Shown in pieces: positions 32,956 through 42,008 of a stretch of 64,000 bases of DNA. The notes under the pieces were generated by a model. The model saw only the letters and a list, made by a program, of their open reading frames with translations. It ran no database searches and was not told the origin of the DNA. A program made the translations under genes and the position numbers. Within the stretch, counting starts at the first letter, position 1; every line of letters begins with the position of its first letter. This DNA comes from Bacterioplanoides pacificum (GTDB lineage Bacteria; Pseudomonadota; Gammaproteobacteria; Pseudomonadales; Oceanobacteraceae), in the NCBI RefSeq assembly GCF_042648445.1, contig NZ_JBHRYB010000001.1:310001-374000 (forward strand), in the 5' to 3' direction.

Positions 32956-35025
32956 ATGAAAACGCTCCTTCCCCTGATGCTGGCCATGCTGTTATCAGCC
33001 TGTGCCGCCACAACCGACATCGTTGTACAACAGCCGGATGTCACACCTACGGTCGCCAGCGGTCAGGCCAGCGCCTGGGCGCTGTCCGTTGATATTACGC
33101 CACCACCGGGGATGCCGATGGGCGGCTATTCGGTGATGGCCAACAAAGGTATGGGCTTCCGTACCCGGCTGAAAGCGCGGGTGGTGTATCTTAACGACGG
33201 CAACGGCAATGCGACGGCGCTGGTGCAAACCGATTTATCCGGCAGCTCGTTACTGGTTCACCATATGGTGTCAGAGCGGGTTGCGGCACAAACCGGGCTG
33301 ATGCCAAAAGATATCGTGATCACGGCTTCTCACAGTCATTCGGCGCCGGTCAATTTTTACGATAACGATTTCTATAACAAACACATGTCCAGCGGTCAGT
33401 GGCTGGAGCAGGACTTCCTGGCGTTTGTGACCGAGCGCATCAGTGATGGCATTGTGCGCGCCCAGCGGCAACAGAGACCGGCCCGTATCGCTACCGGTAA
33501 GCGTGATATCTATGGCTTTAACCGCAATCGTTCGCTTGATTCTTATGTGTTGAATGAGAATGCCGGTGATATCGACCTGGAGGACCCGCAGGCTAAGTTC
33601 CGGGCGGTAAATCCGTCTTTGTATATGGTGCGGGTGGACGTTGCCGATGATCAGGGGCGTTTTATGCCACTGGCGGCATTCTCCAGTTTTTCCGTCCATG
33701 CCACGGCATTGTCGGTGCCGGTTGAGGTGTACAACGCTGATTTGTTTGCCTATGCCCAGAAAGATCTGGAGTGGGGCATTGCGCGTGAGAACAAAACGCC
33801 GTGGCCTGTGGTTCATGCATTAACCACAGGTACCCAGGGGGATATGGCGCCGGCGTTACCGGAGCATGGCGATAACACCTTTGGTCATCATGAGGTGAAC
33901 TGGAAAAATGCCCGGATTCTGGGGCAGGGAATTGGCCGCGAGGCGATGCGTCTGTTCCGTGAACTGGGGCAACAGCTGACCGCTGATATCAGCCTGACGA
34001 CCGCGGCGCGGGAAATTAATATCCGCAACCACAATGTCATTGGTGATATTGAGCTGTGTGACGAGGGCGCGGTAGGTAATACCGTGGCGGCTGGTGCTTA
34101 CGAACGCCGTACTCCCTGGCTGGCTGCCATCCCGTTCTTTAAGGGAGGCAATCTTATGTCTCGTCGCTGGTGGTTCTTTAAAGACGGCTGTCAGGGAAAC
34201 AAGCGCCATCTGGGTTTTTCGTTCCTGCAGCCGTTAATTGAGCCGAAAGACAGTTTCCCGGATACCGTGTTGTTCCAGATTATCCGTATCAATGATATGG
34301 CGGTGCTGCCATTGCCGTTTGAGGTGACCACTGAATCCGGGCGACGTATGTCTGCTGCCGTAAAACAGGCCTTTGCTGCCAGTGATCAGCCGCTGAATTA
34401 TGCCTGGGTCTCGAGTATCAGTAATGGTTATTTTGGTTACACCACCACGCCGGAAGAATACCGCCGCCAGAATTATGAAGGTGGCCACACTCTGTATGGA
34501 CAATATTCGACTCCTTATCTGACCGCCCGCCTGGCTGAACTGGCACAGGACATAAATGAGCAGGGCGGGTTACAGGAGTTGTTGCCGCAATGGCGCTATC
34601 AGCTGAAAACCAATCATTTTCTGCCGCCGGCCAGTGCAAGCCAGGGGCGACGTCAGTGGCTGCAGCAGGCCAGCCTGCAGCTGGCGCAGGAAGACAACGA
34701 AGAAGACTATTACCGGGTGCGCTGGCAGGATGTCGGGGCGGACAAAATCGACTGGCATCAGCCACTGGTGCGGATAGAAATTCAGCAGCAGGGTCAGTGG
34801 TATCCGCTGCAGGTCGATGGCGTGCCGGTGAACGACGATGGTTATGATCTGGAAGTCCGTTATCTGGACGAACGGGACCAGGGGATGGGGGAATATGAAA
34901 GCCGCTGGTACAACCCATTGCCACAGGGTACCTACCGTTTTGTCATTGAAGCCCGCCATGGCCAGGCGCGGCTGATATCAGAGCCCTTCGGCTCAGCACA
35001 ACAGATTAGCGCACGGCGCTCATAA
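32956..35025 (+). CDS. Neutral ceramidase-like lipoprotein
   Basis: A 689-residue lipoprotein (MKTLLPLMLAMLLSAC, lipobox Cys 16). The N-terminal neutral/alkaline non-lysosomal ceramidase domain shows VDITPPPGMPMGGY, the zinc-site ASHSHSAP, FSVHATAL, PFEVTTESGRRM and ISNGYFGYTTTPEEY, and a C-terminal beta domain follows (about 550-689). Neutral ceramidases split ceramide into sphingosine and fatty acid using a serine in a G-x-x-S-P motif; here the aligned stretch GTQGDMAP has Ala at residue 298. The metal ligands look intact, so the substrate or activity may differ. An in-frame GTG at 32908 would bury the signal peptide and is rejected. Confidence 0.85.
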   Translation: MKTLLPLMLAMLLSACAATTDIVVQQPDVTPTVASGQASAWALSVDITPPPGMPMGGYSVMANKGMGFRTRLKARVVYLNDGNGNATALVQTDLSGSSLLVHHMVSERVAAQTGLMPKDIVITASHSHSAPVNFYDNDFYNKHMSSGQWLEQDFLAFVTERISDGIVRAQRQQRPARIATGKRDIYGFNRNRSLDSYVLNENAGDIDLEDPQAKFRAVNPSLYMVRVDVADDQGRFMPLAAFSSFSVHATALSVPVEVYNADLFAYAQKDLEWGIARENKTPWPVVHALTTGTQGDMAPALPEHGDNTFGHHEVNWKNARILGQGIGREAMRLFRELGQQLTADISLTTAAREINIRNHNVIGDIELCDEGAVGNTVAAGAYERRTPWLAAIPFFKGGNLMSRRWWFFKDGCQGNKRHLGFSFLQPLIEPKDSFPDTVLFQIIRINDMAVLPLPFEVTTESGRRMSAAVKQAFAASDQPLNYAWVSSISNGYFGYTTTPEEYRRQNYEGGHTLYGQYSTPYLTARLAELAQDINEQGGLQELLPQWRYQLKTNHFLPPASASQGRRQWLQQASLQLAQEDNEEDYYRVRWQDVGADKIDWHQPLVRIEIQQQGQWYPLQVDGVPVNDDGYDLEVRYLDERDQGMGEYESRWYNPLPQGTYRFVIEARHGQARLISEPFGSAQQISARRS

Positions 35026-35055
35026 TAAAGATGCAAAGCTGTACGATGTTACAGC

Positions 35056-35094
35056 AGGCCCGGTTGTCCTCAGGGGGCGAATCGGGCCTTTTTT
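35056..35094 (+). terminator. Intrinsic terminator after the ceramidase-like gene
   Basis: AGGCCCG (35056-35062) pairs with CGGGCCT (35083-35089) around a 20-base loop and is followed by T6 (35089-35094), 30 bases after the stop. Confidence 0.8.
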
Positions 35095-35115
35095 ACAGGA
35101 CTGTCATATTCCCCC

Positions 35116-35145
35116 ATTACACTTTGCCGCCCTGTTCAGTAGAAT
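35116..35145 (+). promoter_or_regulatory. Candidate sigma-70 promoter of gspN-gspC-gspD
   Basis: ATTACA (35116-35121), 18 bases, TAGAAT (35140-35145); it lies 37 bases before the gspN ATG and right after the preceding terminator. The -10 is 5/6, the -35 4/6. Confidence 0.45.
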
Positions 35146-35182
35146 GCTCCGCTCACATTGAAACGGATAATCATTAATCACC

Positions 35183-35944
35183 ATGTTAAAGGCCATTTGG
35201 GCAGCCCGCTGGTACGTGTTATTGGGCTTTCTCGTTTTCATCGTCACTCTGGCGGCCACTACCCCTCTACACTTTGTCTGGAAGTATGCTGAGCCATACA
35301 GCCGCTCTTTGCCGGTTAACATTCAGCGTGTGTCCGGCACTTTGTGGCACGGTCAGGCACAGTTACAGGCACCTCAGATCGGAGCACTGGAACTCGACTG
35401 GCAGCTGAGTCCGCTGGCACTGCTGGCCGCGCAGGCGGATCTGCAGCTGCAGGTGCGTGGTAACGGGCTGGACTTGCAGACCAACGCCGTGCTCACCGCG
35501 TCACAGCAACTGACATTAACTAATACCCGCGGTTCTGTGTCGTCTGCCTTGTTGGAACCGATGTTACGCCGCGGCCGTGCCAGCCTGGCGGGGGAGTTTG
35601 AGATCAATGCACTCGCAGCCCGTATTCAGCTGGCGGAAAAACGCATTGATGAGCTGGATGGGCAGATTATTTTCAGTGGTGGTGATGTCGGTTTTCCGGT
35701 GGATGGCAAACCGATTCAGGCGCAGTTGCCGCTGTTGGTCGGGCAGCTGCAGAATGAACAGGATAAATCGCTGGTGAACATCGAGACCCAGGAAGGTTTG
35801 CCGATCGGTCAGGCATTTTTACAGCAGGACGGTTGGGGAGGCGTGGCGATTCGCCGTCGCTTCCTCGATATTCTGGGACAGCGCTGGCCGGCTGAGGCCA
35901 CCGAAGAAACGGTAATTTTTGAAGTGTCCCAGAAGATTCTATAA
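35183..35944 (+). CDS. gspN: Type II secretion system protein N
   Basis: GspN is a bitopic inner-membrane accessory subunit of type II secretion. 253 residues: one N-terminal membrane segment (YVLLGFLVFIVTLAATTPLHFVW), then a periplasmic domain with SGTLWHGQAQL, GALELDWQLSPLALL and LPLLVGQL-like repeats, the usual GspN pattern (SGTxWxG ... LxWxLxPxxLL). Only two bases separate its stop from the longest possible gspC frame, so the three gsp genes form one operon. Confidence 0.88.
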   Translation: MLKAIWAARWYVLLGFLVFIVTLAATTPLHFVWKYAEPYSRSLPVNIQRVSGTLWHGQAQLQAPQIGALELDWQLSPLALLAAQADLQLQVRGNGLDLQTNAVLTASQQLTLTNTRGSVSSALLEPMLRRGRASLAGEFEINALAARIQLAEKRIDELDGQIIFSGGDVGFPVDGKPIQAQLPLLVGQLQNEQDKSLVNIETQEGLPIGQAFLQQDGWGGVAIRRRFLDILGQRWPAEATEETVIFEVSQKIL

Positions 35945-35976
35945 CCTTGGGCGCTTTACAACGGAGTGACAGAAAG

Positions 35977-36864
35977 TTGGCGACAGCTGGGCAAATATCA
36001 ACACCGCAGGCCGTACCTCTGGCCCCCTGGCAAAAATGGCTGCTGGTGGCCGGTAAACTGACATTAACTGTGCTGATTGCGGTTCAGTTGGCGGTATTAG
36101 TGTGGATGACTATTGCGCCACAACCGCTGTATCTGAAAGCACCGAGCCAGGGAGGCGTTAAGCTGTCAGAATCAGAAACTGGCGTGCGCGGTACGGCACA
36201 ATATCACTTATTTGGTGAAGCGAAAGATGAACCCGTGGCGGTGGTTAAGGAAGAGGTGGATGCTCCGGAGACCCGTCTGCGCCTGACGTTGCTGGGGATT
36301 AATAAAGCATCGGTGGCGGAAGACTCCAGCGCCATTATTGCACCGCAGAATGGTCGTGGTGACTTTTATAAAGTTGGCGATACCGTGCAGGGGCGTACCA
36401 AGCTGGCCGGGGTGCAACATGACAAAGTGGTACTGGACACCAATGGTAAGCTGGAAACTCTGAAATTCGATGAAAAGGTCAGCCGTGGTATCTCCGCCCG
36501 TTCGGTGGCCGCGCCTAAACCCCGGGCGAACAAAGGTACGATTCGCCAGCGCTTCAGCAAAGTCCGCTCTGCATCCGAGTTTATGGAAATGGCGAATGAG
36601 GAGATGGCGCAGAACCCTGAAGCGGCGCTGAATGAACTGGGGCTGGAATCGGCGGGCGCCGGACAGGGCTATCGGGTTCAGCCCGGTTCTATTCTAACAT
36701 CGCTGAAACTGGTGCCCGGCGATATTGTGTTATCGGTAAATGGTCAGCGTCTGGGTGATCTGGAAACCGATAAAGCCATCCTGGAGCAGGTGGGTACAAG
36801 CGGCAATGCGCGTATTGAAGTGCAGCGTGGTAATAATCGTTTTGTGGTTAACCACAAACTATAA
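35977..36864 (+). CDS. gspC: Type II secretion system protein C
   Basis: GspC links the inner-membrane platform to the GspD secretin. About 295 residues: a cytoplasmic tail, a membrane helix (WLLVAGKLTLTVLIAVQLAVLVW), the HR domain (YHLFGEA ... LRLTLLGINKA, IIAPQNG..DFYKVGDTV), and a C-terminal PDZ domain (YRVQPGS, LKLVPGDIVLSVNGQRLGDL). There is no ATG in the right place; TTG 35977 has GGAG 11 bases upstream, and TTG 35947 is the alternative. Directly followed by gspD. Confidence 0.9.
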   Translation: MATAGQISTPQAVPLAPWQKWLLVAGKLTLTVLIAVQLAVLVWMTIAPQPLYLKAPSQGGVKLSESETGVRGTAQYHLFGEAKDEPVAVVKEEVDAPETRLRLTLLGINKASVAEDSSAIIAPQNGRGDFYKVGDTVQGRTKLAGVQHDKVVLDTNGKLETLKFDEKVSRGISARSVAAPKPRANKGTIRQRFSKVRSASEFMEMANEEMAQNPEAALNELGLESAGAGQGYRVQPGSILTSLKLVPGDIVLSVNGQRLGDLETDKAILEQVGTSGNARIEVQRGNNRFVVNHKL

Positions 36865-36879
36865 AGAAAGGACATAAGT

Positions 36880-38766
36880 GTGTTAAAGCGTTTTTCAATC
36901 GCTGTGTTAATGCTGGTAGCCGTGTGTAATCCGGCGCTGGCACAGGAAAACTGGCAGATTAACCTTAAGGATGCGGATATCGGTGCATTTATCAGCCAGG
37001 TTGCTGATATTACCGGTAAAAGTTTTGTTATCGATCCGCGGGTAAAAGGCAAGGTCAACGTCCTCAGCAGTGGGGCTGTGGATCAGGCCGGTGTCTATGA
37101 GCTGTTTTTATCCGTGCTACAGGTACATGGTTATGCGGCCGTCCCGGCCGGTGATGTGGTACTGGTGGTTCAGCAGAACGAAATCAAGCAGCAAGGGCGT
37201 GATCTGGAAGCCAAGATCGGTGATGAAAGCCAGGAAATGCTGACCAAAGTCATCGCGATTAAAAACACGCCGGCGCTGGATCTGGTGCCAATCTTACGGC
37301 CGCTGGTGGCTAAATACGGTCATCTGGCCGGGGTAAAATCGGCCAATGCGTTAATCATTTCCGATCACTCAACCAATATTCGCCGGATTGAACAGATCAT
37401 CGAACGACTGGATAAATCCGGCGTTGAAGAGCTGGAAGTGATTCAGCTGAAAGAAGCCTGGGTCGGCAATGTGGTGACCATGTTACAGAACCTTGACCCG
37501 GCGAAAGTAGCCCAGGGAAATAGCTCCAACTCAGGTAATACCTCAGGGAGTATTCGGGTGGTTGCCGATGAGCGCAGTAACCGGCTGATTATTAAAGGTG
37601 AAAAAAGTGCCCGTGAACGGGTACGTAAATTAATCCAGGAGCTGGATCAGCCATCGTATTTCAGTGGCAGTGCTCAGGTGATCCGGTTGCAATATGCCGA
37701 TGCGAAAAAACTGGCCGAGCTGCTGAAAGGTCTGCTGTCGGAGGCACCGTCGTCCGGTAAAGATGCCAACCAGGCCAAAGGTAAAGCTGGGATTCACGCC
37801 GATGAAGAACTGAACGCACTGGTGGTACGTGCTGAACCTTCGCTGATGAAAGAAGTGAAGGAACTGGTGGCGTCGCTGGATGTGCGCCGGGCACAGGTAT
37901 TGATTGAATCAGCCATTGTTGAAGTAACCGGCAACGTGAATGATGCTTTGGGGGTCCAATGGGGTGTTGGTGACCTGGATAATCCGGTCGGTGGTACCAA
38001 TTTCGATAATGCAGGTCCGTCGTTGTCAGCCATCGCCGGCTCCATCGCCACCGGTAATCCGGCGGCGGCGATTGGTTCTGGTTTGACGTTAGGCGCCTAT
38101 CAGGAAGTGGACGGTGAAGTATCCTTTGGTGCTGTTATTCAGGCGCTGCAGAGTGATACCAACACCAACTTGCTGTCGACGCCCAGTATTATGACGCTGG
38201 ACAACCAGGAAGCAGAAATTATCGTCGGTCAGAACGTGCCTTTCCGCACCGGTTCGACGGCCTCTAATAACAATACCAACCCGTTTACCACTATTACCCG
38301 GGAAGATATTGGTATCACGCTGAAGGTGAAACCTCATATTCATGACGGAGAAGCTATTCGCCTGGAAGTGGAAGCGACGGCAGAATCAGTATCCACCACC
38401 AGTGTGAATGGCAGTGCTGACCTGATTACCAATAAACGCTCGCTGAAAACCATGATTTTGTCGGAAAACGAAGAAACCATCGTATTAGGTGGCCTGATTC
38501 GTGATGATGTACGTGAAGTGCAGAGCAAGGTGCCGTTGCTGGGGGATATTCCGTTATTAGGCTGGTTATTCCGTTCTACCTCAACCGAGCAGGTGAAGAG
38601 TAACCTGATGGTGTTCTTACGCCCGACCATCGTGACTGAGGCGACCAAGGCCAAGCAGCTGACCGAAGAAAAATTTGATGGTATCTGGGAATTCACCCTG
38701 TCGGATGAGCTGGCAGTCGACGATGTTGATGCGCGGATGGAAAAATTATTCCGCGGTTTACGCTAA
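36880..38766 (+). CDS. gspD: Type II secretion system secretin GspD
   Basis: GspD forms the outer-membrane channel. 628 residues: signal peptide (MLKRFSIAVLMLVAVCNPALAQ), N0 domain (INLKDADIGAFISQVADITGKSFVIDPRVKGKVNV), N1-N3 repeats (VIAIKNTPALDLVPILRPLV, VIQLKEAWVGNVVTML, VIRLQYADAKKLAELLKG), then the secretin core with LLSTPSIMTLDN, VGQNVPFRTG, and VPLLGDIPLLGWLFR. The start is GTG 36880 after AAAGGA. No gspE-M genes follow; the next gene, yceF, is on the other strand. Confidence 0.96.
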   Translation: MLKRFSIAVLMLVAVCNPALAQENWQINLKDADIGAFISQVADITGKSFVIDPRVKGKVNVLSSGAVDQAGVYELFLSVLQVHGYAAVPAGDVVLVVQQNEIKQQGRDLEAKIGDESQEMLTKVIAIKNTPALDLVPILRPLVAKYGHLAGVKSANALIISDHSTNIRRIEQIIERLDKSGVEELEVIQLKEAWVGNVVTMLQNLDPAKVAQGNSSNSGNTSGSIRVVADERSNRLIIKGEKSARERVRKLIQELDQPSYFSGSAQVIRLQYADAKKLAELLKGLLSEAPSSGKDANQAKGKAGIHADEELNALVVRAEPSLMKEVKELVASLDVRRAQVLIESAIVEVTGNVNDALGVQWGVGDLDNPVGGTNFDNAGPSLSAIAGSIATGNPAAAIGSGLTLGAYQEVDGEVSFGAVIQALQSDTNTNLLSTPSIMTLDNQEAEIIVGQNVPFRTGSTASNNNTNPFTTITREDIGITLKVKPHIHDGEAIRLEVEATAESVSTTSVNGSADLITNKRSLKTMILSENEETIVLGGLIRDDVREVQSKVPLLGDIPLLGWLFRSTSTEQVKSNLMVFLRPTIVTEATKAKQLTEEKFDGIWEFTLSDELAVDDVDARMEKLFRGLR

Positions 38767-38778
38767 GCGCACAAAGGG

Positions 38779-38804
38779 CTGGCCTGCTGTTATCAGCGGG
38801 CCAG
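38779..38804. terminator. Hairpin between the convergent gspD and yceF
   Basis: An 11-bp stem, CTGGCCTGCTG (38779-38789) with CAGCGGGCCAG (38794-38804), one G-T pair and a TTAT loop. No long T tract follows, so it is a weak candidate terminator for both genes. Confidence 0.45.
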
Positions 38805-39389
38805 TTGCAGTGGATTTAAACCCGCCTGGCGCATCAGCTCCAGTAAACCAATTAACGGCAGGCCTATCAGGCTGTTTTCGTCCCGTCCTTCCAGCCGTTG
38901 AAATAAATTGATCCCCAGCCCTTCCACCATAAAGCTGCCTGCACAGTGCAGCGGCTGTTCCAGGTCGATGTAACGTTCGATATCGCTGAGTGACAGCTGG
39001 CGGAAATGCACATTAAAGGGTTCGACCAGGCTATAGCACTCGTGGCTTGCGGCATTCAGTAAACACAATCCGGTAACAAACTGTACTTTCTGGCCACTTG
39101 AGCGCTGCAGCTGAGCGATGGCGTTGCTGCGGTTCAGCGGTTTGCCACAGATTTCACCGTTAATAACAGCGGCCTGGTCGCTGCCGATAATCCAGTGTTG
39201 TGGGTAATGCCCGGCCAGAGCCCGGGCTTTTAAACGCGCCAGGCGCTCAACGTAGGTGTCCGGGCTTTCGTTTGGCTGCGGTGTTTCGTCGATATCCGGA
39301 GACGCGCAGTCAAACGGTATGCGCAGCTTTTGCAGAATGGTCTGGCGATAGACTGAGCTGGACGCCAGTAATAATTTAAAGTCCGACAT
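38793..39389 (-). CDS. yceF: Maf-family nucleotide pyrophosphatase YceF (m7GTP type)
   Basis: Maf proteins hydrolyse modified NTPs; the YceF subgroup prefers m7GTP. 198 residues. The family opening LLLASSSVYRQTILQKL, the basic SPDIDETPQPNES, RLARLKARAL, IIGSDQAAV and the YceF-specific RDENSLIGLPLIGL are visible. Usually this gene sits near rpmF and plsX; here it follows sodB instead, separated by a strong terminator. Confidence 0.93.
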   Translation of the reverse strand: MSDFKLLLASSSVYRQTILQKLRIPFDCASPDIDETPQPNESPDTYVERLARLKARALAGHYPQHWIIGSDQAAVINGEICGKPLNRSNAIAQLQRSSGQKVQFVTGLCLLNAASHECYSLVEPFNVHFRQLSLSDIERYIDLEQPLHCAGSFMVEGLGINLFQRLEGRDENSLIGLPLIGLLELMRQAGLNPLQLAR

Positions 39390-39419
39390 AAGTCATCCTG
39401 ATCATAACCATGAGGCAAT

Positions 39420-39445
39420 AAAAAAGGAGCCGAAGCTCCTTTTTT
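39420..39445 (-). terminator. Strong terminator of sodB
   Basis: AAAAAAGGAGC (39420-39430) pairs with GCTCCTTTTTT (39435-39445) around CGAA. It is symmetric, so it can end transcription in both directions; it lies 19 bases after the sodB stop. Confidence 0.92.
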
Positions 39446-39464
39446 ATGGATATTTAACGCAGGA

Positions 39465-40049
39465 TTATTTAGCGAAATTTTCGTTCGCGAAGTCCCAGTT
39501 AACCAGTGCCCAGAAGCCATTCAGATAGTCTGGACGAACGTTACGGTAATCAATGTAATACGCGTGTTCCCACAGGTCGACAGTGATCAGTGGTGTTACA
39601 CCGTCTTCAGTGATCGGAGTCGCTGCATTAGAGGTATTAACGATGTCCAGAGAACCGTCGGCCTTTTTCACCAGCCAGGTCCAGCTGGAACCAAAGTTGT
39701 TGACTGCCATGTCGTTGAACTTGGCTTTGAATTCTTCGAAAGAACCAAAAGCGGCATTGATTGCATCAGCAACGGCGCCAGTTGGTTCGCCACCGCCGTT
39801 CGGGCTCAGGCTGTTCCAGTAGAAGGTGTGGTTCCAGATTTGTGCTGCGTTGTTGAAAACACCGCCGGAAGACGTTTTGATGATGTCTTCCAGGCTTTTG
39901 CCTTCAAATTCAGTACCGCCGATCAGACCGTTCAGCTTAACCACGTAGGTGTTGTGGTGTTTGCCGTGGTGAAATTCCAGAGTTTCCTGAGAGATGTGTG
40001 GCTCAAGAGCGGTTTTTTCGTACGGCAGTGCTGGTAATTCAAATGCCAT
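39465..40049 (-). CDS. sodB: Iron superoxide dismutase
   Basis: SodB dismutes superoxide in the cytoplasm. 194 residues. Metal ligands are H27, H74, D158 and H162; the iron-type signatures AAQIWNHTFYWNSLSP and NNFGSSWTWLV, and the C-terminal DLWEHAYYIDYRNVRPDYL are present. GGAG precedes the start by seven bases. It is monocistronic, ended by a strong terminator. Confidence 0.98.
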   Translation of the reverse strand: MAFELPALPYEKTALEPHISQETLEFHHGKHHNTYVVKLNGLIGGTEFEGKSLEDIIKTSSGGVFNNAAQIWNHTFYWNSLSPNGGGEPTGAVADAINAAFGSFEEFKAKFNDMAVNNFGSSWTWLVKKADGSLDIVNTSNAATPITEDGVTPLITVDLWEHAYYIDYRNVRPDYLNGFWALVNWDFANENFAK

Positions 40050-40365
40050 GATGAGTCTCCATTTTTGCTAAGTCGGTCATTGCTGAGTCAGTTGCATTCC
40101 CGCCTTCATCGTGGAGCGGGTAATGTTGGTAATCAGTAATCTGGGGACGAAGCTCGGGTATTTCAAGCCGTCCCTGTTGTGCGCTGAAATAATAGCACCG
40201 CCGAATCGGCCACGCTACGCATGTAAAATGTGTGGATTTAGTCGCGAGTAGTGCGAAAAACGACTGTTCTGTGGGGGCCGGAGTTCCCCCGGGTGGCGCT
40301 CTGCGGTACTATTTCGGGCAAAAATCACCGACCAGTTTTAGCTGGCATGACACAGAGTGTGACCT
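40050..40365. other. Intergenic region between divergent sodB and the coiled-coil gene
   Basis: No gene, clear promoter pair or operator was recognised. TATTAT (minus) and TAAAAT and TACTAT (plus) are possible -10 boxes without convincing -35 partners. Confidence 0.4.
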
Positions 40366-41160
40366 ATGGATAAGCAAAAAGAACCCATTGTTCCGGATAT
40401 GAAACCGTCACCGGAAGATATCGAATTACGTAAACGTCAAATGGCAGCGCGGCGTCAGGCAGCGCAGCGTGCGGCAGCGGCTAAGGCTCCGGCAGCAGCA
40501 ACAGCGGCACAACCGGCGAAACAAACTCTGGCAGTGGTGGCACTGGTTGTAGCGCTGGTGATGGCCGGCGCGGCTGCATTTCTGTTTATGCAGCTACAAA
40601 CTCTGCAACAGCAATTCAATCAGGCTCAGGGAATTATTGCCGATCAGGGAAAAAACCTGCAGAAGCTGAATGATCAGCTATCAGCCACTGGCGAAAACGC
40701 CAACTTATCGGTGGATGCTCTGAAGATACTGGTGAAAGAAAACAATTCGGAAATCCGCAAGTTATGGGATGTCTCGAATAAACGTAATAAATCCAGCATC
40801 AATACGAATGCCCAGTCGATCAAAAGCCTGAAATCTTCCGTTGCTGCGGTGAAAAAAGCACAAAGTACGGCTGAAAAAGCGCAGAACAGTGCCCTGGCTG
40901 CAACGAAAAAAGATATCACTCAAACCGTCGACAACAAGCTGGCGGGCCTGACCAGCCGGGTGAAAACTGTTGAGGCAGCGGCAGCCGATGTCGCCACTGC
41001 GCAGTTGGGAATCAGCCAGAACAGCGAAGCGTTACAAGCGCTGGAAGCGAAAGTGGCGAAAATTAAAACCGGTGGCGATGTGGGCGATATGAAGCTGGAA
41101 ATTGAAGATATTCAGATCCGCCTCGATCGCATTCAGAACGCGCTGGGTGGTGCGCAGTAA
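40366..41160 (+). CDS. Uncharacterised membrane-anchored coiled-coil protein
   Basis: A 264-residue protein of unknown function. An Ala/Arg/Lys-rich cytoplasmic N-terminus (about 20-50), one membrane helix (LAVVALVVALVMAGAAAFLFM, about 54-75), then a long Ala/Lys/Ser/Gln-rich coiled coil to the C-terminus (LQTLQQQFNQAQGIIADQ ... IEDIQIRLDRIQNALGG). The layout is that of a bitopic envelope protein with a periplasmic rod. Its stop overlaps the start of the next gene by one base (TAATG), so the two are coupled. Confidence 0.8.
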   Translation: MDKQKEPIVPDMKPSPEDIELRKRQMAARRQAAQRAAAAKAPAAATAAQPAKQTLAVVALVVALVMAGAAAFLFMQLQTLQQQFNQAQGIIADQGKNLQKLNDQLSATGENANLSVDALKILVKENNSEIRKLWDVSNKRNKSSINTNAQSIKSLKSSVAAVKKAQSTAEKAQNSALAATKKDITQTVDNKLAGLTSRVKTVEAAAADVATAQLGISQNSEALQALEAKVAKIKTGGDVGDMKLEIEDIQIRLDRIQNALGGAQ

Positions 41161-42008
41161 TGTCGTCTGCGGACGGGTTATGGCACATTACAGCAGGCGC
41201 AGCAGATTTTAATCAGCTGCGCCTTGTTGTTTCTGAGGCGCTGGCAACAGACGACGCTGCCAGCGCTGCTTTCCAGCTGGGGTATGCCAGCGCTACCCCG
41301 TCGGTGGCGTTCTTTTTTGCTTATCAGCTGGCGGTTCGTCAGCTCGATTCTGAGCTGGCAAATGATCAGTTTGCCGCGTTTGCTGCCTCCGAAAAAGGTG
41401 TGCGCAGTTCTCGTGACTTCAGTACCGCGGCGCAACAGCGGGAGGATGGCAGTTGGCGCATTTGTGGCCAAAAATCGCATGTGATGTTACTGCCGCAGCA
41501 GGCGCTCGATTTTATTTATGTGCTGGCCAATGATGCGCAGCAGCACCTGTGTTGTTTTAAGGTGGCTGCGTCTGCCGCGGGGGTTGAAGCCATTGAGGCA
41601 AACAAGCCCCAGTCATTTGTGGTCGATATTCCTCACACACCAGTAGTGTTTAATAACGTGTCGTGTGAAACCGGTTATGTCCGCGACCGGGCGCACCAGA
41701 CGTGTTTCAAGCCGTTCCGTTATTGGGAAGACGTGATGGTGGGGCTGGCAATGAGTGGCTGGATGACGCGCCATAGTGGTCATGAGCAGATGGCTGAAGT
41801 TGTGGCCTCGCTGCAGCAATGTTATCGCCGGCAACCTGACTACTATTGTGCTGAGGTGTTTGGTTTGCTGGATAAGCTGCTGGCACAGCTGGATGAGGTA
41901 GCGGCGTTGCTGCCGGCAGAACAGCGACAGGTATGGCAACGCGACCGCTTGTTATTGCAGCTGGGCTCCGCTGCACGTCAGGCAGCGGCTGCTAAATTCA
42001 CGGTCTGA
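41160..42008 (+). CDS. Acyl-CoA dehydrogenase-like protein (short, divergent)
   Basis: A 282-residue protein. The middle part resembles the beta domain of acyl-CoA dehydrogenases: SEKGVRSSRDFSTAAQQREDGSWRICGQKSHVMLLP, comparable to the family's substrate-side 'E.G.SD...A....G.W.i.G.K.wi' stretch, followed by a helical C-terminus. It is about 100 residues shorter than active family members, and the usual flavin-binding Arg and catalytic Glu regions were not found, so it may be a degenerate member with another role. It overlaps the previous gene by one base and the convergent next gene by 11. Confidence 0.6.
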   Translation: MSSADGLWHITAGAADFNQLRLVVSEALATDDAASAAFQLGYASATPSVAFFFAYQLAVRQLDSELANDQFAAFAASEKGVRSSRDFSTAAQQREDGSWRICGQKSHVMLLPQQALDFIYVLANDAQQHLCCFKVAASAAGVEAIEANKPQSFVVDIPHTPVVFNNVSCETGYVRDRAHQTCFKPFRYWEDVMVGLAMSGWMTRHSGHEQMAEVVASLQQCYRRQPDYYCAEVFGLLDKLLAQLDEVAALLPAEQRQVWQRDRLLLQLGSAARQAAAAKFTV

